Shown here: piece by piece, positions 1-9,056 of the stretch | How the letters are laid out: every line of letters begins with the position of its first letter | Position numbering within the stretch: position 1 is the stretch's first letter | NCBI GenBank assembly: GCA_035526825.1 | Contig: DATLBT010000023.1 | Span: forward strand, 1-35,048 | Source: JACPFV01 sp035526825 | Lineage (GTDB): Bacteria > Pseudomonadota > Gammaproteobacteria > Nevskiales > Nevskiaceae | Direction: 5' to 3' | Length of the DNA: 35,048 bases | Position numbers and translations under genes: made by a program | Notes under the pieces: model-generated | Databases searched by the model: none | The model's input: the letters and a program-made list of their open reading frames with translations, nothing else | What the model was told of the DNA's origin: nothing

Positions 1-402
1 CGCCAGCGCACTTCGGAAACGCTCGGCTACGGGCGCAAGGTGCTCACCGGCCCCACCCATTTGCTGGACCTCGAGGTCGGCGTCGGCATGCGGCAGACCG
101 AAAGCCAGGTCACGCTGCCGGCGGCGCCACTGGCGGTAAAGGAGGACGACGTCATCGGGCGCGGGCGACTGGCGTACAAGTGGCAGTTCGGCGAGACCAG
201 CCATTTCTCCGAGACCTTCAAGGTCGAGAGCGGCACCAGCAACACCTTCATGGAGTCGGTCACCGAGTTGCGGCTGTCGCTGGTCGACAAGCTCTACGCG
301 CTGGGCTCGTACACCGTGCGCCAGAACACCAACGTGCCGCCGGGCAGTAAGAAGACCGACACCATCACGGCGCTGTCGCTCGGCTGGGCGTTCGGCAAGT
401 AA
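1..402 (+). CDS. DUF481-like outer membrane barrel protein (C-terminal part)
   Basis: The open frame runs in from the left edge and ends with TAA, so only the last 133 residues are present. The sequence is a series of alternating polar and hydrophobic stretches separated by charged turns, as in transmembrane beta-strands; examples are the segments around THLLDLEVGVGMR and LRLSLVDKLYALGSYTVR. It ends with a hydrophobic strand closing on an aromatic residue (LGWAFGK), the usual C-terminal signature of outer-membrane barrels. The overall look resembles the DUF481 (YdiY-like) family of salt-induced outer-membrane proteins, whose function is poorly known. Family assignment rests on partial sequence. 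The gene is followed directly by a 33-base repeat arm and the ferredoxin gene. Confidence 0.6.
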   Translation, partial: RQRTSETLGYGRKVLTGPTHLLDLEVGVGMRQTESQVTLPAAPLAVKEDDVIGRGRLAYKWQFGETSHFSETFKVESGTSNTFMESVTELRLSLVDKLYALGSYTVRQNTNVPPGSKKTDTITALSLGWAFGK

Positions 403-404
403 GC

Positions 405-437
405 TGTCATCCCGAGCGCAGCGAGGGATCGCGTTCC
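405..437 (+). repeat. Single 33-base arm of a dispersed repeat
   Basis: The stretch beginning TGTCATCCCGAGCGCAGCG and ending ATCGCGTTCC matches the left arm of the inverted repeat at 24078-24160 over all 33 positions with three differences. It fills the whole gap between the DUF481-like stop and the ferredoxin ATG at 438, leaving two bases on the left. No second inverted arm is visible here, so this is a half element. Its internal AGGG may act as the ribosome binding site of the next gene. Confidence 0.75.
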
Positions 438-752
438 ATGAGCTACTACCAGCGCCACGTTTTTTTCTGCTGCAACCAGCGCGAAGCCACCGACCCGCGC
501 GGCTGCTGCAATGCCAAGGGCGCGACCCGCGTGCGCGACTACGCCAAGCAGCGCGTCAAGGAACTGAAGCTGGCCGGCCCCGGCAAGGTTCGCATCAACC
601 AGGCCGGTTGCCTCGACCGCTGCGAGCAAGGGCCGGTCGCGGTGATCTACCCGGAAGGAGTCTGGTACACGTACGTCGACGAGGAAGACGTCGACGAGAT
701 CATCGACGAGCATCTGGTGAACGGGCGCGTGGTTGAGAGGCTGAAAATATAA
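438..752 (+). CDS. Thioredoxin-like [2Fe-2S] ferredoxin
   Basis: This 104-residue protein has the layout of thioredoxin-fold [2Fe-2S] ferredoxins, small soluble electron carriers. An N-terminal strand (RHVFFCCNQ) brings C11/C12, a second pair C23/C24 follows after a short loop, and C58 and C62 lie in the loop ending GCLDRCEQGPV, before the strand VAVIYPEGVWY. Four of these cysteines should bind the cluster; the extra partners in the two CC pairs make the exact ligands uncertain. The length is typical. The start codon follows immediately after a dispersed repeat arm. The gene converges on mltF with nine bases between the two stops and no terminator visible. Its redox partner is not evident here. 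Confidence 0.85.
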   Translation: MSYYQRHVFFCCNQREATDPRGCCNAKGATRVRDYAKQRVKELKLAGPGKVRINQAGCLDRCEQGPVAVIYPEGVWYTYVDEEDVDEIIDEHLVNGRVVERLKI

Positions 753-761
753 CCCCCGACC

Positions 762-2234
762 CTAAAGCACCGGGCTGTTGATGTTCAGCGGCTCGCTCTG
801 CTTCTCGCGCTTGCTGCTGCCGGGTTCGAGCGGCGCCTCGGGCGCCTCGGCCGGTGCCTTGCCCCCGGTGATCCAGCTCAGCATGTCGTAATAGGAGCGG
901 ATGTTGCCGACGTAGGTCACTGCCTCGTGACCGCGGGCGTAGCCGTAGCGTGTCTTGCGGTGCCACCTCGACTGCGTCAACAGCGGCAGGTTGTTGCGCA
1001 CCTCGACCCAGCGGTTCGGGTCGCCGCCCTGCATCGCGGTGACGTCCCGCGCATCGAGCAGGTGTCCGTAGCCGACGTTGTATGCGGCGAGCGTCATCCA
1101 GGTGCGGTCCGGTTCGGTGATGTCGGGCGGCAGCTTGGCGTGGATCTGCTGCAGGTAGCGAGCCGCGCCGTAGATGCTCTGCGTCGGGTCGAGCCGGTCC
1201 CGGATGTTGAGGAAGTCGGCGGTATCCGTGGTGATCTGCATCAGGCCGCGCACGCCGGTGGGGCTCACCGCAGCCGGATCCCACATCGATTCCTGGTAGC
1301 CCACCGCCGCGAGCAGCCGCCAGTCGAGGCCGTGGCGGCGCGCGGCGTCCTCGAAGGCCTTGCGGTAGCGCGGCAGCCGCGTCTCCGAATGCGTGGCCAG
1401 CGCGATGGCACCGTAATGGCCGACGCGCGAGACATGCCCGAAATAGCGGTCGCGCACCTGCGCCAGCACGCGCGGGTCGAGCTTGTGCAGGAAGGCATCC
1501 GCGCGGCCGGACAGGCTCTCGTCGCCCGGAGCAAACGCCCACGCCACGTTTTGGAAGTCGGTCAGCGTGAAGGCCACGCGCAACTGCGGGTAGTAACGCT
1601 GGTTGATAGCGACGAGGTCGGAGGGCGCGATGGTGTAGTCGGCATCGCCGTTGGCGACGCGGAACAACAGTTCCTCCGCGCCGAAGTCCTCGGTTTCCTG
1701 CCACACGAGCTTCGGGTTGATGCGGGTGAGTTCACGCAGTGTCTGCGCGGCGGTGCTGTCGGCGGTGATCACCAGCGGCGCGTCGAGCTCGTAGAGCGTC
1801 TTCGGCTTGGGCCGGCCGGCACGGTAGACGAGTTGCAGCGCGGTTGACCGCAGCGGCGGCGTGAAGCGCGCGATCTTTTCCGTGGCCGGTGTGACGCTGA
1901 TGCCGGCGCCGACATGGGCGCGGCCTGCGCGCACCAGGTCCAGCACTTCGCTGGGTGACTCGGCGACGAGGATCTCGACCTCGAGGCCGAGATCATGGGC
2001 GAAGGCGCGCGACAGGTCGTATTCGAAACCCATCGGACCCGCGGCGCCGACGTAGTAGGTGGTCGGGCTGTTGAACGTCGCCACGCGCAGGACACCGAGC
2101 GAGTCGACCCGCGTCATCAACGGCACCTGCGGCGAGCACGTGGTCAGGCTCCCCAGCAGGCCAAGCGCGCCCGTCAGCGCGAGCCCGGTGAAGGCGCGGC
2201 GCGGCAGAAAGGCAGACGACGAGGGGGGCTTCAT
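762..2234 (-). CDS. mltF: Membrane-bound lytic murein transglycosylase F
   Basis: The 490-residue product has the two-domain build of MltF. After a basic N-terminus and hydrophobic segment (residues 11-32), a periplasmic solute-binding-protein-like domain covers about 45-270, followed by a lysozyme-like SLT domain at about 295-460. The catalytic glutamate is E315 in the motif GYQESMWDP, followed by the family motifs GLMQIT and AAYNVGYGH. The enzyme cleaves peptidoglycan between MurNAc and GlcNAc to give 1,6-anhydro ends, and the N-terminal domain modulates activity. C33 in SLTTC could be a lipidation site, but the lipobox is imperfect. In E. coli mltF lies next to purL; here five features separate them. 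It converges on the ferredoxin gene. Confidence 0.95.
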   Translation of the reverse strand: MKPPSSSAFLPRRAFTGLALTGALGLLGSLTTCSPQVPLMTRVDSLGVLRVATFNSPTTYYVGAAGPMGFEYDLSRAFAHDLGLEVEILVAESPSEVLDLVRAGRAHVGAGISVTPATEKIARFTPPLRSTALQLVYRAGRPKPKTLYELDAPLVITADSTAAQTLRELTRINPKLVWQETEDFGAEELLFRVANGDADYTIAPSDLVAINQRYYPQLRVAFTLTDFQNVAWAFAPGDESLSGRADAFLHKLDPRVLAQVRDRYFGHVSRVGHYGAIALATHSETRLPRYRKAFEDAARRHGLDWRLLAAVGYQESMWDPAAVSPTGVRGLMQITTDTADFLNIRDRLDPTQSIYGAARYLQQIHAKLPPDITEPDRTWMTLAAYNVGYGHLLDARDVTAMQGGDPNRWVEVRNNLPLLTQSRWHRKTRYGYARGHEAVTYVGNIRSYYDMLSWITGGKAPAEAPEAPLEPGSSKREKQSEPLNINSPVL

Positions 2235-2379
2235 CTACAATGGCGGCCCTTCGATTCCGGCACGGTTTGGACCGCGCTTGTTGCGGCGGTATCCGGACTC
2301 TAGCGTGGCCGCGCGCGCGGGTCTGCTTGCAAGTGATAACAGGCCGGAATCAAGGGGTTGAACGCGGACAGCGGTGTCC

Positions 2380-2467
2380 GGAGAGGTGGCAGAGTGGTTG
2401 AATGCGGCGGTCTCGAAAGCCGTTGTACCGCAAGGTACCGGGGGTTCGAATCCCTCCCTCTCCGCCA
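2380..2467 (+). tRNA. tRNA-Ser (anticodon CGA)
   Basis: The 88-base cloverleaf begins with acceptor strand GGAGAGG, which pairs with CCTCTCC at 2457-2463, followed by G and an encoded CCA. The anticodon loop CTCGAAA at 2411-2417 gives anticodon CGA, reading UCG serine codons. A class II long variable arm (around GTACCGCAAGGTAC) and the T loop GGTTCGAATCC are both clear. The sequence closely resembles bacterial tRNA-Ser(CGA). Confidence 0.97.
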
Positions 2468-2473
2468 AACACG

Positions 2474-2508
2474 GCCCGGGACCGACCCAGCGTCGGCCCC
2501 GGGCTTTT
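2474..2508 (+). terminator. Rho-independent terminator after tRNA-Ser
   Basis: GCCCGGGACCGAC and GTCGGCCCCGGGC form a 13-pair stem with one mismatch around a short CCAGC loop, followed at once by five T residues. It lies seven bases after the tRNA. It abuts the stop of the convergent TPR gene at 2509 but has no U-tract in that direction. Confidence 0.9.
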
Positions 2509-3906
2509 TCATTTCTGCTTGCGACCCCACACGCCCGCCAGCTCGATGCCGATCTGCGTGCGCTCAAAGTCGTATGCCGGCTCGTTGGAGCTGTTGATCG
2601 TGTAACGCCCGCCGGCCGACCAGGTCCAGCGCGATTCCTCGGACCGCTTCCAGTGCAGGAACGCGTGCGCCGCGGTGCGGATGTCCTCGCGATCCTCGGG
2701 CACCGTGAACCCCTCGTCGTAGGTCGACTGGCTGAGGTCGACCGACACGTCCCAGTTGAACGTCGGCGAGATCAGCCGGGTCACCGTCAAACCCGTGCCC
2801 CAGACCGCGCGGCCGAATGGCGAATCGGCGCGCAGCTCGTTCTCGTGGCCGGTGAAGATGGAATAGAGCCAGATCCAGCGATGCTCCTCGGACGGCGCGC
2901 GCGTGACCTCGACCCGCATGAACATGGAGTTGACGTCGCGCAAGGTTTCGTTGGGGTAGCGCACTCGCGCGCCCTCCACGCCGACGCCGGTCATCAGCCA
3001 TGACCCCATCAGGTCGAGTCGCGCGCCAGCGCCGGTCACGTCGATGACCTCCATGTCGTCGATGTACTCGATGGAGTAGGCCGCGCCCAGGCTGAAGCGC
3101 TGGGTCGGTCCGCTCCAGCGCACTTGCGTCTGCGCCGCGACCGACTGGGTGTCGGCGAAGGTCGCGTCCGGATTGTGCTGGGCCGAGGTGCCTACCGCGC
3201 TGCGCCACGCGAAGTTTTCGCTGGACGCGCGCGACAGCAGCACGCTGGCGCCGCCGGAGATGTACCCGGAGGCGGAATCCCTCTGCTCGGCGACTCGGTC
3301 CACGTACACGTAGCGTTCGACATCGGTGCTGCTCGCCGCGTTGTCGTCGTAGCCCGATCCCAGGAAGGCGTTGTACAACAGGGCGTCCTCTTCCGGCTCG
3401 AATTCAGGCGCCTTGTCCTTGCCCGGCAATTCCTCGACCTGGGGCTCGGCAACGGGAATGCTCGGCAGCGCGCCGAGGCGCGCCAGTTCGGTGCGCGCAC
3501 GCTCGCGCGTCGGCTCGAACGCCGACGAATAGAGCAGGTGGCGGTACTGCTCGATGGCTTCTTCGGACTGGCCATCCTGCTCGTACGCATGCGCCAGGTG
3601 GAAACGCGCCGGATCCTGCATCGGGTTGCGTGTGACGTAGTCGGCGAGGCGTGCCACCGCTTCGTCGGTATAGCGGGCTTCCAGCGCGGCGCGCGCGATC
3701 AGGTATTGCCACCAGCCTTCCTCGCGGTACTTGCGCTGGTGCGCCTTGAGGCTTTGGTACGCCGCCTCGGCCTCGCCGGCCTGCACCATGGCTTCCAGCT
3801 GCTGCTCGGTCCTGGGCATCTCCGCGGCAGCCAGCGCGGGCGCCGCCAGGACCAACAACAGCGCCAGCAGGATCCGCGCGGGACCGTGTCCAGCGTGCGA
3901 GCTCAT
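2509..3906 (-). CDS. TPR protein with C-terminal outer membrane beta-barrel (Slam-like)
   Basis: The ATG at 3906 was chosen because GGGAG lies just upstream and a clean signal peptide follows (ILLALLLVLAAPALAAAE); the frame is open further upstream. The mature protein of about 440 residues starts with helical TPR-type repeats (roughly 30-165, including the pattern ARFHLAHAYEQDGQSEEAIEQY). A linker follows, then a region rich in alternating strands from about 185 to the end, opening with FLGSGYDDNAAS. This TPR-then-barrel order, and a first strand of the GxGYDxN type, resemble surface lipoprotein assembly modifiers (DUF560), which help display lipoproteins on the outer membrane. I cannot confirm that family by eye, and no obvious client lipoprotein is adjacent. 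It converges on tRNA-Ser and is divergent from the DUF1820 gene. Confidence 0.7.
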   Translation of the reverse strand: MSSHAGHGPARILLALLLVLAAPALAAAEMPRTEQQLEAMVQAGEAEAAYQSLKAHQRKYREEGWWQYLIARAALEARYTDEAVARLADYVTRNPMQDPARFHLAHAYEQDGQSEEAIEQYRHLLYSSAFEPTRERARTELARLGALPSIPVAEPQVEELPGKDKAPEFEPEEDALLYNAFLGSGYDDNAASSTDVERYVYVDRVAEQRDSASGYISGGASVLLSRASSENFAWRSAVGTSAQHNPDATFADTQSVAAQTQVRWSGPTQRFSLGAAYSIEYIDDMEVIDVTGAGARLDLMGSWLMTGVGVEGARVRYPNETLRDVNSMFMRVEVTRAPSEEHRWIWLYSIFTGHENELRADSPFGRAVWGTGLTVTRLISPTFNWDVSVDLSQSTYDEGFTVPEDREDIRTAAHAFLHWKRSEESRWTWSAGGRYTINSSNEPAYDFERTQIGIELAGVWGRKQK

Positions 3907-4037
3907 GAGTACTCCCGTAAGGACGAGTTTGCCCGGCTGAGACCCTGTGGCCCCACGAAAAGTTTGTCCTGCGGTTGTCGCCGCCCGGCGACGCCCCGAT
4001 AATGGCGCCCCCGTCTGGACCCCCACCTGCAGCGACG

Positions 4038-4367
4038 ATGAGCAAGCAGCGCCTCTACCGCGTCAGCTTCACCAACCAGGGGCAGGTCTACGAGATCTAC
4101 GCGCGCAACGTCAGCCACGGCGGCCTGCTCGGTTTCGTCGAGGTGGAGCAGCTGGTGTTCGGCGAGAAATCCAGCGTGGTGCTCGATCCCGGTGAAGAAA
4201 AGCTCAAGACCGAGTTCGCGCACGTCACGCGCAGCTTCATCCCGGTGCACTCGGTGATCCGCATCGACGAGGTCGACAAGCCGGGGCCTGCCAGGATCTC
4301 CGCGTTGCTCGAGGGCACCAGCAAGGTCACGCCGTTTCCGACCTTCCACGCGGGCAAGGACCGGTGA
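4038..4367 (+). CDS. DUF1820 family protein
   Basis: This 109-residue protein matches the small DUF1820 family, common in Gammaproteobacteria, whose members share a YRVxFxNQGxVYEIYAR opening and an IPVHSVIRIDEV stretch near the end; both are present here. The family has no known function. I chose ATG 4038 because the conserved region (SKQRLYRVSF) begins straight after it, although the frame extends upstream. The stop overlaps the start of the next gene (TGATG), so the two are probably translated together. It lies in a run with an MBL-fold hydrolase and purL. Confidence 0.85.
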   Translation: MSKQRLYRVSFTNQGQVYEIYARNVSHGGLLGFVEVEQLVFGEKSSVVLDPGEEKLKTEFAHVTRSFIPVHSVIRIDEVDKPGPARISALLEGTSKVTPFPTFHAGKDR

Positions 4368-5170
4368 TGCAGGACTTGTTCGCGGCGCCGCGGACGTCCC
4401 AGGCGCTGCGATTCGCCATGCTCGGCAGCGGCAGCCAGGGCAATGGCACGTTGATCCAGTCCGGCTCGACCACGATCCTCATCGACTGCGGCTTCATGAT
4501 TCGCGAAGCCGAGGCGCGCCTGCGCCGGCTGGGCGTGGCGCCGCATGACGTCAGCGCGATCGTCGTCACGCACGAGCATTTCGACCACATCGGCGGCGTC
4601 GCGCGCTTTGCGCGCAAGCACCGCGTCCCGGTGTGGCTCACCGACGGCACGAGCGCGGGCTGGAAGGACGCGCCGGTGCCGCGCAACCAGCGCGTGGCAT
4701 GCGGCGAGGCGTTCACGGTGGGCGACTTGCGCATCGAGCCGTTCGCGGTGCCGCACGACGCGCGCGAGCCGAGCCACTTCGTCGTCGGCAACGGCTCGTT
4801 CCGTGTCGGCGTGTTGTCCGACGCCGGATCGGTCACCGACGCGATGCGTGCCGCACTGAGCGGCTGCGATGCGCTGATGCTGGAGTTCAACCACGACGTC
4901 GACATGCTCGAGAACGGCCCTTATGAGCCGCCCCTCAAGCGGCGCGTCGGTGGGCCGCTGGGCCACTTGTCCAACATGCAAGCCGCCGAGCTGGTGACGA
5001 GCATCGACATCGCGCGACTGCGCCACCTGGTTCTGACGCACCTCTCGCAGAAGAACAACACGCCGGAGTTGGCGCTGGCGGCCGCGCTCGGGGCGCTCGG
5101 GGTCGTCGCCGAGCGCGAGGTCGTGTGCGCGCACCAGGACGCCGGTCTCGATTGGCGGGTTCTGCAGTGA
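4367..5170 (+). CDS. MBL-fold metallohydrolase (YycJ/WalJ-like)
   Basis: The 267-residue protein has the metallo-beta-lactamase fold of the small YycJ/WalJ-type hydrolases. The opening strand carries LGSGSQGNGT, and the metal-binding motif THEHFDH supplies H69, H71, D73 and H74. Later histidines lie in the motifs PHDAREPSHF and LTHLSQKN, which should complete a two-metal centre. The LEFNHD region and the glycine-rich GGPLGHLSN are typical of this subfamily. Its substrate is unknown; relatives are proposed to act on nucleic acids or phosphodiesters. The ATG at 4367 overlaps the DUF1820 stop, and a GTG three bases earlier is an alternative start. Its own stop overlaps the GTG start of purL. Confidence 0.88.
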   Translation: MQDLFAAPRTSQALRFAMLGSGSQGNGTLIQSGSTTILIDCGFMIREAEARLRRLGVAPHDVSAIVVTHEHFDHIGGVARFARKHRVPVWLTDGTSAGWKDAPVPRNQRVACGEAFTVGDLRIEPFAVPHDAREPSHFVVGNGSFRVGVLSDAGSVTDAMRAALSGCDALMLEFNHDVDMLENGPYEPPLKRRVGGPLGHLSNMQAAELVTSIDIARLRHLVLTHLSQKNNTPELALAAALGALGVVAEREVVCAHQDAGLDWRVLQ

Positions 5171-8100
5171 ACGCACGCGAGCCCGCCGGCGTGCAGGTGT
5201 TGTTTGGCGCACCGGCGATGTCGGCATTCCGCATGCAGCGGCTGCTCGAGTCGCTGAAGGTGCACGCCCCGGAGTTGCGCGCCATCGAGGTCCACGAGTT
5301 GTTCCTCGTGGACGCTGCCGACGTGTCGACCGCGGACCTGCGCCGCCTGCTCGGAGCCGGGCCGGACCGGCTGCCCGCAGCCGATGCGACGCTCTACGTG
5401 GTGCCGCGCCTCGGCACGGTGTCGCCGTGGAGCAGCAAGGCAACCGACATTGCGCGCGTCTGTGGCCTTGCGGCAAAGCGCATCGAGCGCGGCCAGGCGT
5501 TGCTGCTCGACGGCGTGAAGCAGCTGCCACCCGCGGCGCTCGATGCGCTGCACGACCGCATGACCGAGAGTGTGCTCGCCGACGCGGCGGACCTGGCGCG
5601 CGTGTTCGACGCGCAGCCGCCGCGCGCACTGCGCTCGGTCGACGTGCGCCGCGGCGGGCGCGCCGCGCTCGAGACCGCCAATCGCGACTGGGGCCTGGCG
5701 CTGTCGATTGATGAGATCGATTACCTCGTGGCGCACTTCACCGGCGCCGGCCGCGATCCGACCGATGCCGAACTCATGATGTTTGCGCAGATCAACTCGG
5801 AGCACTGCCGCCACAAGATCTTCAACGCGCAGTTCACCGTCGACGGCGCGGCACAACCGGATTCGTTGTTCGGCATGATCAAACTGACCCACCAGGCCGC
5901 GCCGCAGGGGGTGCTGAGCGCGTACAAGGACAACGCCGCGGTGATCCAGGGCAGCATCACCGAGCGCTTCATCCGGGGCGCCGACCATGTATGGGGACCG
6001 GTGCGCGAGGCCGCCCACATCCTGCTGAAGGTCGAGACGCACAACCATCCGACCGGCATCTCGCCGCACCCGGGCGCCGCGACCGGCGCTGGCGGCGAGA
6101 TCCGCGACGAGGCCGCCACCGGCCGCGGCGCCAAGCCGAAGGCCGGGCTCACCGGCTTCTCGGTCTCGCACCTGCGGATCCCGGGCTTCGCGCAACCGTG
6201 GGAATTCGCCGACTCACGCCCCGAGCGCGTGGCGACGCCACTGTCGATCATGCTCGAGGGCCCGATCGGCGGCGCCGCATACAACAACGAGTTCGGACGG
6301 CCGAACCTCGCCGGATATTTCCGCACCTTCGAGACGAAGGACGGCCCGGATCACGACGTCACGCGTCGCGGCTATCACAAGCCGATCATGATCGCGGGCG
6401 GCATGGGCAACGTGCGGCCGCCGCACGTCGAGAAACTGGCCGTCACCGAGGGTGCCGCACTGGTCGTGCTCGGCGGCCCGGCCATGCTGATCGGCCTCGG
6501 CGGTGGCGCCGCGTCGAGCATGGCCACCGGCGCGTCCACCGCCGCCCTCGACTTCGCCTCGGTGCAGCGCGCCAACCCCGAGCTGCAGCGGCGCTGCCAG
6601 GAAGTCGTGGACGCCTGCTGGAGCCTGGGCAGGGACAATCCGATCCTGTCGATCCACGACGTCGGCGCTGGCGGCTTGTCCAATGCGCTGCCCGAGCTGG
6701 TGCACGCGGACGACCGCGGCGGCCGCATCAAGCTGCGTTCGATCGCCAGCGCCGATCCGTCGCTCTCGCCGATGGAAATCTGGTGCAACGAAGCGCAGGA
6801 ACGCTACGTGCTTGCGGTCCTGCCGGAGCGCTTGCCCGAGCTGCAGGCGTTCTGCTCGCGCGAGCGCTGCCCGATCGCCGTGGTCGGCATCGCGCAGGCC
6901 GAGCGCGTGCTCGACGTGAGCGATGGCGGCGTCAAGGTCATCGACATGCCGATGCCGGTGCTGCTCGGCAAGGCGCCGCGCCTGCACCGTGACACGCGCC
7001 GCGCGCGTAGTGCTGGCGTGCCGTTCGACCACCGCGGCATCGACCTCGCCGACGCCATCACGCGCGTGCTGCGCTTCCCCGCGGTCGCAAGCAAGAACTT
7101 CCTGATCACGATCGGCGACCGCACGGTCGGCGGCCTCACCGTCCGCGACCAGATGGTCGGCCCGTGGCAGGTGCCCGTCGCCGACTGCGCGGTGACCGCG
7201 AGCGGCTTCGCCGGTGACTGCGGCGAGGCCATGAGCCTGGGCGAGCGCACGCCGCTCGCGCTGCTCGATGCGCCGGCCTCGGGCCGCATGGCGGTCGGCG
7301 AGGCGGTGACCAACATCGCCGCCGCACGCATCGGCAAGCTCGGCGACGTGCGCCTGTCGGCCAACTGGATGGCGGCTGCCGGCAACGGCGACGAGGACGC
7401 GCGCCTGTTCGACACGGTGCGCGCGGTCGGCGCCGAGCTGTGCCCGGCGCTCGGCATCGCGATCCCGGTCGGCAAGGATTCGCTGTCGATGCGCACGCAG
7501 TGGGACGACGCCGGCCGCCGCGCGACGCAGACCGCGCCGCTGTCGCTGATCGTCTCGGCATTCGCGCCGGTGACCGACGTGCGCAAGAGCCTGACACCGC
7601 AGCTGCGCACCGATGCAGGCGCCACGCGGCTGCTGCTGGTCGACCTCGGCCACGGCCGCAATCGCCTCGGCGGATCGATCCTCGCGCAAGCCTATGGCGC
7701 GATCGGCACGGTGCCGCCGGACCTCGATGAGCCGTCCGCGCTCAAGGCCGCGTTCGATGCGGTGCAGGCGCTGAACGAGCAGGGCGTGTTGCTCGCCTAC
7801 CACGATCGATCCGACGGCGGCCTGCTCGCGACCTTGTGCGAGATGGCCTTTGCCGGCCACTGCGGCGTGGACATTGCGCTCGACGAACTCGGCGACGACC
7901 CGCACGCGGCCCTGTTCAGCGAGGAGCTGGGCATGGTGCTGCAGGTGCGTGCGGCCGACCTCGCGCAAGCCAAGGCCGCGTTCGGCAAGCTCGCCGTCGC
8001 CGAGCTCGGCGCGCCCCAGGTCGGTGCGGGCGACACCGTGCGCCTGTCGTATCGCGAGCGCGTGCTGTTCGAGGAGCCGCGCGAAAAGCTCTACAAGACC

Positions 8101-9024
8101 TGGGCCGAGGTCAGCCACCGCATCGCGGCACTGCGCGACGATCCAGGCTGCGCGATGGAAGAATTCGAGTCGGCGGGCACCGCCGCCGACGCCGGCCTCA
8201 AAGTCGCGCTGACGTACGACGTCGCCAAGGCGCCGGCCGTGCTGACGGCGCGACCGCGCGTCGCGGTGCTGCGCGAGCAGGGCGTCAACGGCCAGGTCGA
8301 GATGGCGTATGCGTTCCACGCCGCCGGCTTCGAGTCGGTCGACGTGCACATGACCGACCTCATCGAAGGCTTTGTTTCGCTCGACGATTTCCGCGGCCTC
8401 GTTGCCTGCGGGGGTTTTTCATATGGCGACGTGCTCGGCGCCGGCCAGGGCTGGGCCAAGTCGATCCTGTTCAATGCGCGAACGCGCGAGGGCTTCGCGA
8501 AGTTTCTCGCGCGCAAGGACGCCTTTGCGCTCGGCGTCTGCAACGGCTGCCAGATGTTCGCGGCGTTGAAGGACATCGTGCCCGGCGCCGGGAATTGGCC
8601 TGCGTTCCGGCGCAACCGCTCCGAGCAGTTCGAGGCGCGCTGGGCGCAGGTGGAAGTCGTCGAGAGCCGATCGTTGTTCTTCGCCGGCATGGCCGGCAGC
8701 ACGCTGCCGGTCGCCGTGGCCCACGGCGAAGGCCGCGCGGTGTTCGACACGCCCGCCGACCTCGTCGCAATGCGAAAGGCCGGGCAGGTGGCGATGCGCT
8801 TCGTCGACGCGGGCGGCAAGGTCGCGACGCGCTACCCGCAGAATCCCAACGGCTCGCCCGACGGCGTCACCGCCATCTGCAACGACGATGGCCGCGTGAC
8901 CATCCTGATGCCGCATCCCGAGCGCACGATTCGCGGCGCCACCGGCTCGTGGTGGCCGCAACGCAACGCCGAGTTCACGCCATGGATCCAGCTCTTCCGC
9001 AACGCTCGGCGCTGGGTGGGTTGA
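5167..9024 (+). CDS. purL: Phosphoribosylformylglycinamidine synthase
   Basis: The 1285-residue product is the large single-chain PurL of proteobacteria (about 1295 in E. coli). It converts FGAR, ATP and glutamine to FGAM in purine synthesis, in the cytoplasm. An N-terminal PurS-like part (FGAPAMSAFRMQRLL) leads into the tandem AIR-synthase-like catalytic halves, with motifs SEHCRHKIF, ETHNHPT and GGGAASSMATG. The C-terminal class I glutaminase domain has nucleophile C1125 in GVCNGCQMF, and H1250 and E1252 in PHPERT. I chose GTG 5167, which overlaps the preceding stop (GTGA) and leaves the usual few residues before the conserved FGAPA; ATG 5218 would cut into that region. A palindromic repeat follows 32 bases after the stop. 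Confidence 0.97.
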   Translation: MNAREPAGVQVLFGAPAMSAFRMQRLLESLKVHAPELRAIEVHELFLVDAADVSTADLRRLLGAGPDRLPAADATLYVVPRLGTVSPWSSKATDIARVCGLAAKRIERGQALLLDGVKQLPPAALDALHDRMTESVLADAADLARVFDAQPPRALRSVDVRRGGRAALETANRDWGLALSIDEIDYLVAHFTGAGRDPTDAELMMFAQINSEHCRHKIFNAQFTVDGAAQPDSLFGMIKLTHQAAPQGVLSAYKDNAAVIQGSITERFIRGADHVWGPVREAAHILLKVETHNHPTGISPHPGAATGAGGEIRDEAATGRGAKPKAGLTGFSVSHLRIPGFAQPWEFADSRPERVATPLSIMLEGPIGGAAYNNEFGRPNLAGYFRTFETKDGPDHDVTRRGYHKPIMIAGGMGNVRPPHVEKLAVTEGAALVVLGGPAMLIGLGGGAASSMATGASTAALDFASVQRANPELQRRCQEVVDACWSLGRDNPILSIHDVGAGGLSNALPELVHADDRGGRIKLRSIASADPSLSPMEIWCNEAQERYVLAVLPERLPELQAFCSRERCPIAVVGIAQAERVLDVSDGGVKVIDMPMPVLLGKAPRLHRDTRRARSAGVPFDHRGIDLADAITRVLRFPAVASKNFLITIGDRTVGGLTVRDQMVGPWQVPVADCAVTASGFAGDCGEAMSLGERTPLALLDAPASGRMAVGEAVTNIAAARIGKLGDVRLSANWMAAAGNGDEDARLFDTVRAVGAELCPALGIAIPVGKDSLSMRTQWDDAGRRATQTAPLSLIVSAFAPVTDVRKSLTPQLRTDAGATRLLLVDLGHGRNRLGGSILAQAYGAIGTVPPDLDEPSALKAAFDAVQALNEQGVLLAYHDRSDGGLLATLCEMAFAGHCGVDIALDELGDDPHAALFSEELGMVLQVRAADLAQAKAAFGKLAVAELGAPQVGAGDTVRLSYRERVLFEEPREKLYKTWAEVSHRIAALRDDPGCAMEEFESAGTAADAGLKVALTYDVAKAPAVLTARPRVAVLREQGVNGQVEMAYAFHAAGFESVDVHMTDLIEGFVSLDDFRGLVACGGFSYGDVLGAGQGWAKSILFNARTREGFAKFLARKDAFALGVCNGCQMFAALKDIVPGAGNWPAFRRNRSEQFEARWAQVEVVESRSLFFAGMAGSTLPVAVAHGEGRAVFDTPADLVAMRKAGQVAMRFVDAGGKVATRYPQNPNGSPDGVTAICNDDGRVTILMPHPERTIRGATGSWWPQRNAEFTPWIQLFRNARRWVG

Positions 9025-9056
9025 AGAACGGCCTGTAAGGCTTGTGGAAAGGCTTC

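Noticed and set aside
6214..8349. A 711-codon minus-strand frame within purL
   Set aside because: It lies antisense to a clearly conserved PurL and shows no recognisable family, only low-complexity high-GC composition.
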